From SHWB01 sp050246875 (lineage in GTDB: Bacteria; Pseudomonadota; Alphaproteobacteria; UBA6615), in assembly GCA_050246875.1 (NCBI GenBank), contig JBFWVF010000003.1, positions 124,001 through 188,000 of the forward strand: 64,000 nt of DNA. The letters run 5' to 3'. A program made the translations under genes and the position numbers. Shown here in pieces: positions 62,718 to 64,000 of this stretch; positions within the stretch are counted from its first letter, which is position 1, and each line of letters starts with the position of its first letter. Below the pieces are notes generated by a model. That model saw only the letters and a list, made by a program, of their open reading frames with translations, ran no database searches and was not told the origin of the DNA.

Positions 62718-62735
62718 CGGACTAAGTCTAGTCCG
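62718..62735. promoter_or_regulatory. Operator palindrome of the toxin-antitoxin operon
   Basis: CGGACTA-AGTC-TAGTCCG: 7-bp perfect arms with a 4-base centre, 23 bp before the antitoxin ATG, fitting autoregulation by the Phd-type dimer. Confidence 0.65.
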
Positions 62736-62771
62736 TTTTCGGGGAGCGGCAAGGCCGATTCGGCCGGCCGG

Positions 62772-63980
62772 CTAGCCCGCCACCGCGCCCGATGCCGCCA
62801 GGACCTCGACCTCGGTCGAGGCGAAGCCGTACTCGGCCAGCACCTCGCGGGTGTGCTCGCCCAGGCGCGGCGCCCCGCGCCGGATGCTGGCCGGATTGTC
62901 GGAATACTTGATGGCGTGGCCAATGACGCTGACCGGCGTGCCCCTGGCCGTCGCCACCTCGGCGATCATGCCGCGCGCCTGTACCTGCGGGTCGGCCGCC
63001 ATCTGGGCGACGTCGTAGACCGGGCCAGCCGGCACCCCCGCCGCCTCCAGCCGGTCGAGCCATTCGGCCGTGGTCGCCGTGGCGAAGCGGCGCGTCAGCT
63101 CCTCCGTCAGCGCGGCGCGGTTGGCCATGCGGCCGGCATTGGCGTTGAAGCGCGGGTCGGCGCCCAGTTCCGGCGCGCCGAGCGCGACGACGAACTTCTC
63201 CCAGGTGCTCTGGTTGGCGGCGCCGAGGTTGATCCAGCCGTCCTTCGTGGCGAAGGCCTGGTACGGCGCCATCAGCGGATGGGCCGAGCCGAGGGCGCGC
63301 GTGATCTCGCCGGAGGCGCGGTAGATCGCCGTCTGCCAGTAGGTGTGGGTGATGCCGGCTTCGAGCAGCGAGGTGTCGACGTACTGGCCCTTGCCGGTGA
63401 CGCCGCGCCGCACCAGCGCGCCGCAGACGCCGAGGGCGGCGAGGATGCCGGCGGTGATGTCCGTCACCGGCGCGCCGACCTTCACCGGCGGGCGCCCATC
63501 ACCCTCGCCGGTGATCGACATGAGGCCGCTCATGCCCTGGGTGATGAGGTCGAAGCCGCCGCGCTCGGCATAGGGGCCGGTCTGGCCGAAACCGGATACC
63601 GAGCAGTAGACGAGCTTCGGGTTGGCCGCGCGCATCGCCTCCCAGCCGACGCCGTAATGCTCCATCGCGCCCTTGCGGTAGTTCTCGACGAACACGTCGG
63701 CCCCGAGCACGAGGCGGCGCAGCGCGTCGCGCCCGCCCTGCTGGCGCAGGTCGAGCGCCACGCCGCGCTTGTTGCGGTTCATCATCGCGAAGGGCGCCGA
63801 TTCACCGTCGACCATCGGCGCCGAGCGACGGATGTCGTCGCCCTGCGGCAGACGCTCGACCTTGACCACGTCGGCGCCCATGTCGGCGAGCATCATGCCG
63901 CAGGTCGGCGCCGCCATGATGTGGCTCATCTCGACGACGCGGATGCCGTCGAGCAGTCCCGGAACCTTGTCGTTCATCAT
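62772..63980 (-). CDS. Class III CoA-transferase (CaiB/BaiF family)
   Basis: A 402-residue CoA-transferase. N-terminal GIRVVEMSHIMAAPTCGMMLADMGADVVKVERL, catalytic Asp expected in the segment VENYRKGAMEHYGVG/YCSVSGFGQTGPYAERGGFDLI, and the C-terminal TRGTPVSVIGHAIKYSDNPASIRRGAPRLGEHTREVL in part. Members exchange CoA between carboxylic acids such as formate/oxalate, succinate/itaconate or carnitine; the substrate is not clear. Two adjacent ATGs (63980, 63977) are possible; GGGACGGA precedes both. Nothing is visible in 63981-64000. Confidence 0.9.
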   Translation of the reverse strand: MMNDKVPGLLDGIRVVEMSHIMAAPTCGMMLADMGADVVKVERLPQGDDIRRSAPMVDGESAPFAMMNRNKRGVALDLRQQGGRDALRRLVLGADVFVENYRKGAMEHYGVGWEAMRAANPKLVYCSVSGFGQTGPYAERGGFDLITQGMSGLMSITGEGDGRPPVKVGAPVTDITAGILAALGVCGALVRRGVTGKGQYVDTSLLEAGITHTYWQTAIYRASGEITRALGSAHPLMAPYQAFATKDGWINLGAANQSTWEKFVVALGAPELGADPRFNANAGRMANRAALTEELTRRFATATTAEWLDRLEAAGVPAGPVYDVAQMAADPQVQARGMIAEVATARGTPVSVIGHAIKYSDNPASIRRGAPRLGEHTREVLAEYGFASTEVEVLAASGAVAG

Positions 63981-64000
63981 TCCGTCCCTTCCCCAAAGGC

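Overview
The window is very GC-rich DNA (about 70% by eye) with tightly packed genes, ATGA-type overlaps and short gaps. The gene content points to an alphaproteobacterium, probably of the Hyphomicrobiales/Rhodospirillales type: a biuret hydrolase of the Rhizobium kind, Tat-type signal peptides, a cyanide-insensitive-type bd oxidase, and three promoters matching the alphaproteobacterial general-stress (EcfG) consensus GGAAC-N16/17-CGTT. I see no rRNA, tRNA, CRISPR array, phage or insertion sequence. The window reads as chromosomal catabolic and transport DNA.

Layout. (1) 112-10540: a minus-strand eight-gene operon (8446 to 986) with a BMP-type ABC transporter, formamidase, biuret amidohydrolase, a second paralogous cysteine hydrolase and a cupin, divergent from an allophanate hydrolase gene. 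Together these can take up a ureide and degrade it to ammonia and CO2. The second hydrolase is a good candidate for a triuret hydrolase, which would complete triuret -> biuret -> allophanate -> NH3 + CO2. (2) 10537-19854: a stress-type lipoprotein and assorted catabolic genes (alpha/beta hydrolases, FAH-family enzyme, acyl-CoA dehydrogenase, a lone CoxL-like molybdenum hydroxylase subunit, DoxX-like protein, FNT channel, DUF4197). (3) 19896-25295: MFS exporter, cydAB with a DUF2474 peptide, MgtC-like protein, and a ferritin-like protein in an EcfG-type stress operon. (4) 25559-29142: a complete L-threonate operon (ltnD-otnI-otnK-otnC). (5) 29155-30240: an envelope-stress operon behind an EcfG-type promoter. 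(6) 30691-32514: typA/bipA.

(7) 33501-37857: an SDR, a beta-propeller and a TIM-barrel isomerase-like protein, facing an alpha/beta hydrolase-LysR pair. (8) 38100-45174: an acetoin-dehydrogenase-like E1alpha/E1beta/lipoyl-hydrolase operon, followed by three tandem TRAP (DctP) binding-protein paralogs, each ending in a hairpin and with no TRAP membrane subunits in the window. (9) 45239-47144: a beta-hydroxyacid dehydrogenase, a 499-bp gap with strong RNA-like structure, and an OsmC-like protein. (10) 47145-53900: a 1541-residue hybrid histidine kinase with HPt, divergent from a receiver-EAL protein and a solute-binding protein, which together look like a phosphorelay to c-di-GMP hydrolysis. 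(11) 54002-58641: a branched-chain-amino-acid-type ABC importer. (12) 58752-63980: tandem-YciI protein, pirin, a GNAT-histone-deacetylase fusion, a PIN/Phd toxin-antitoxin pair with a palindromic operator, and a class III CoA-transferase.

All names come from reading the sequence and remembered family features. No database search was run.
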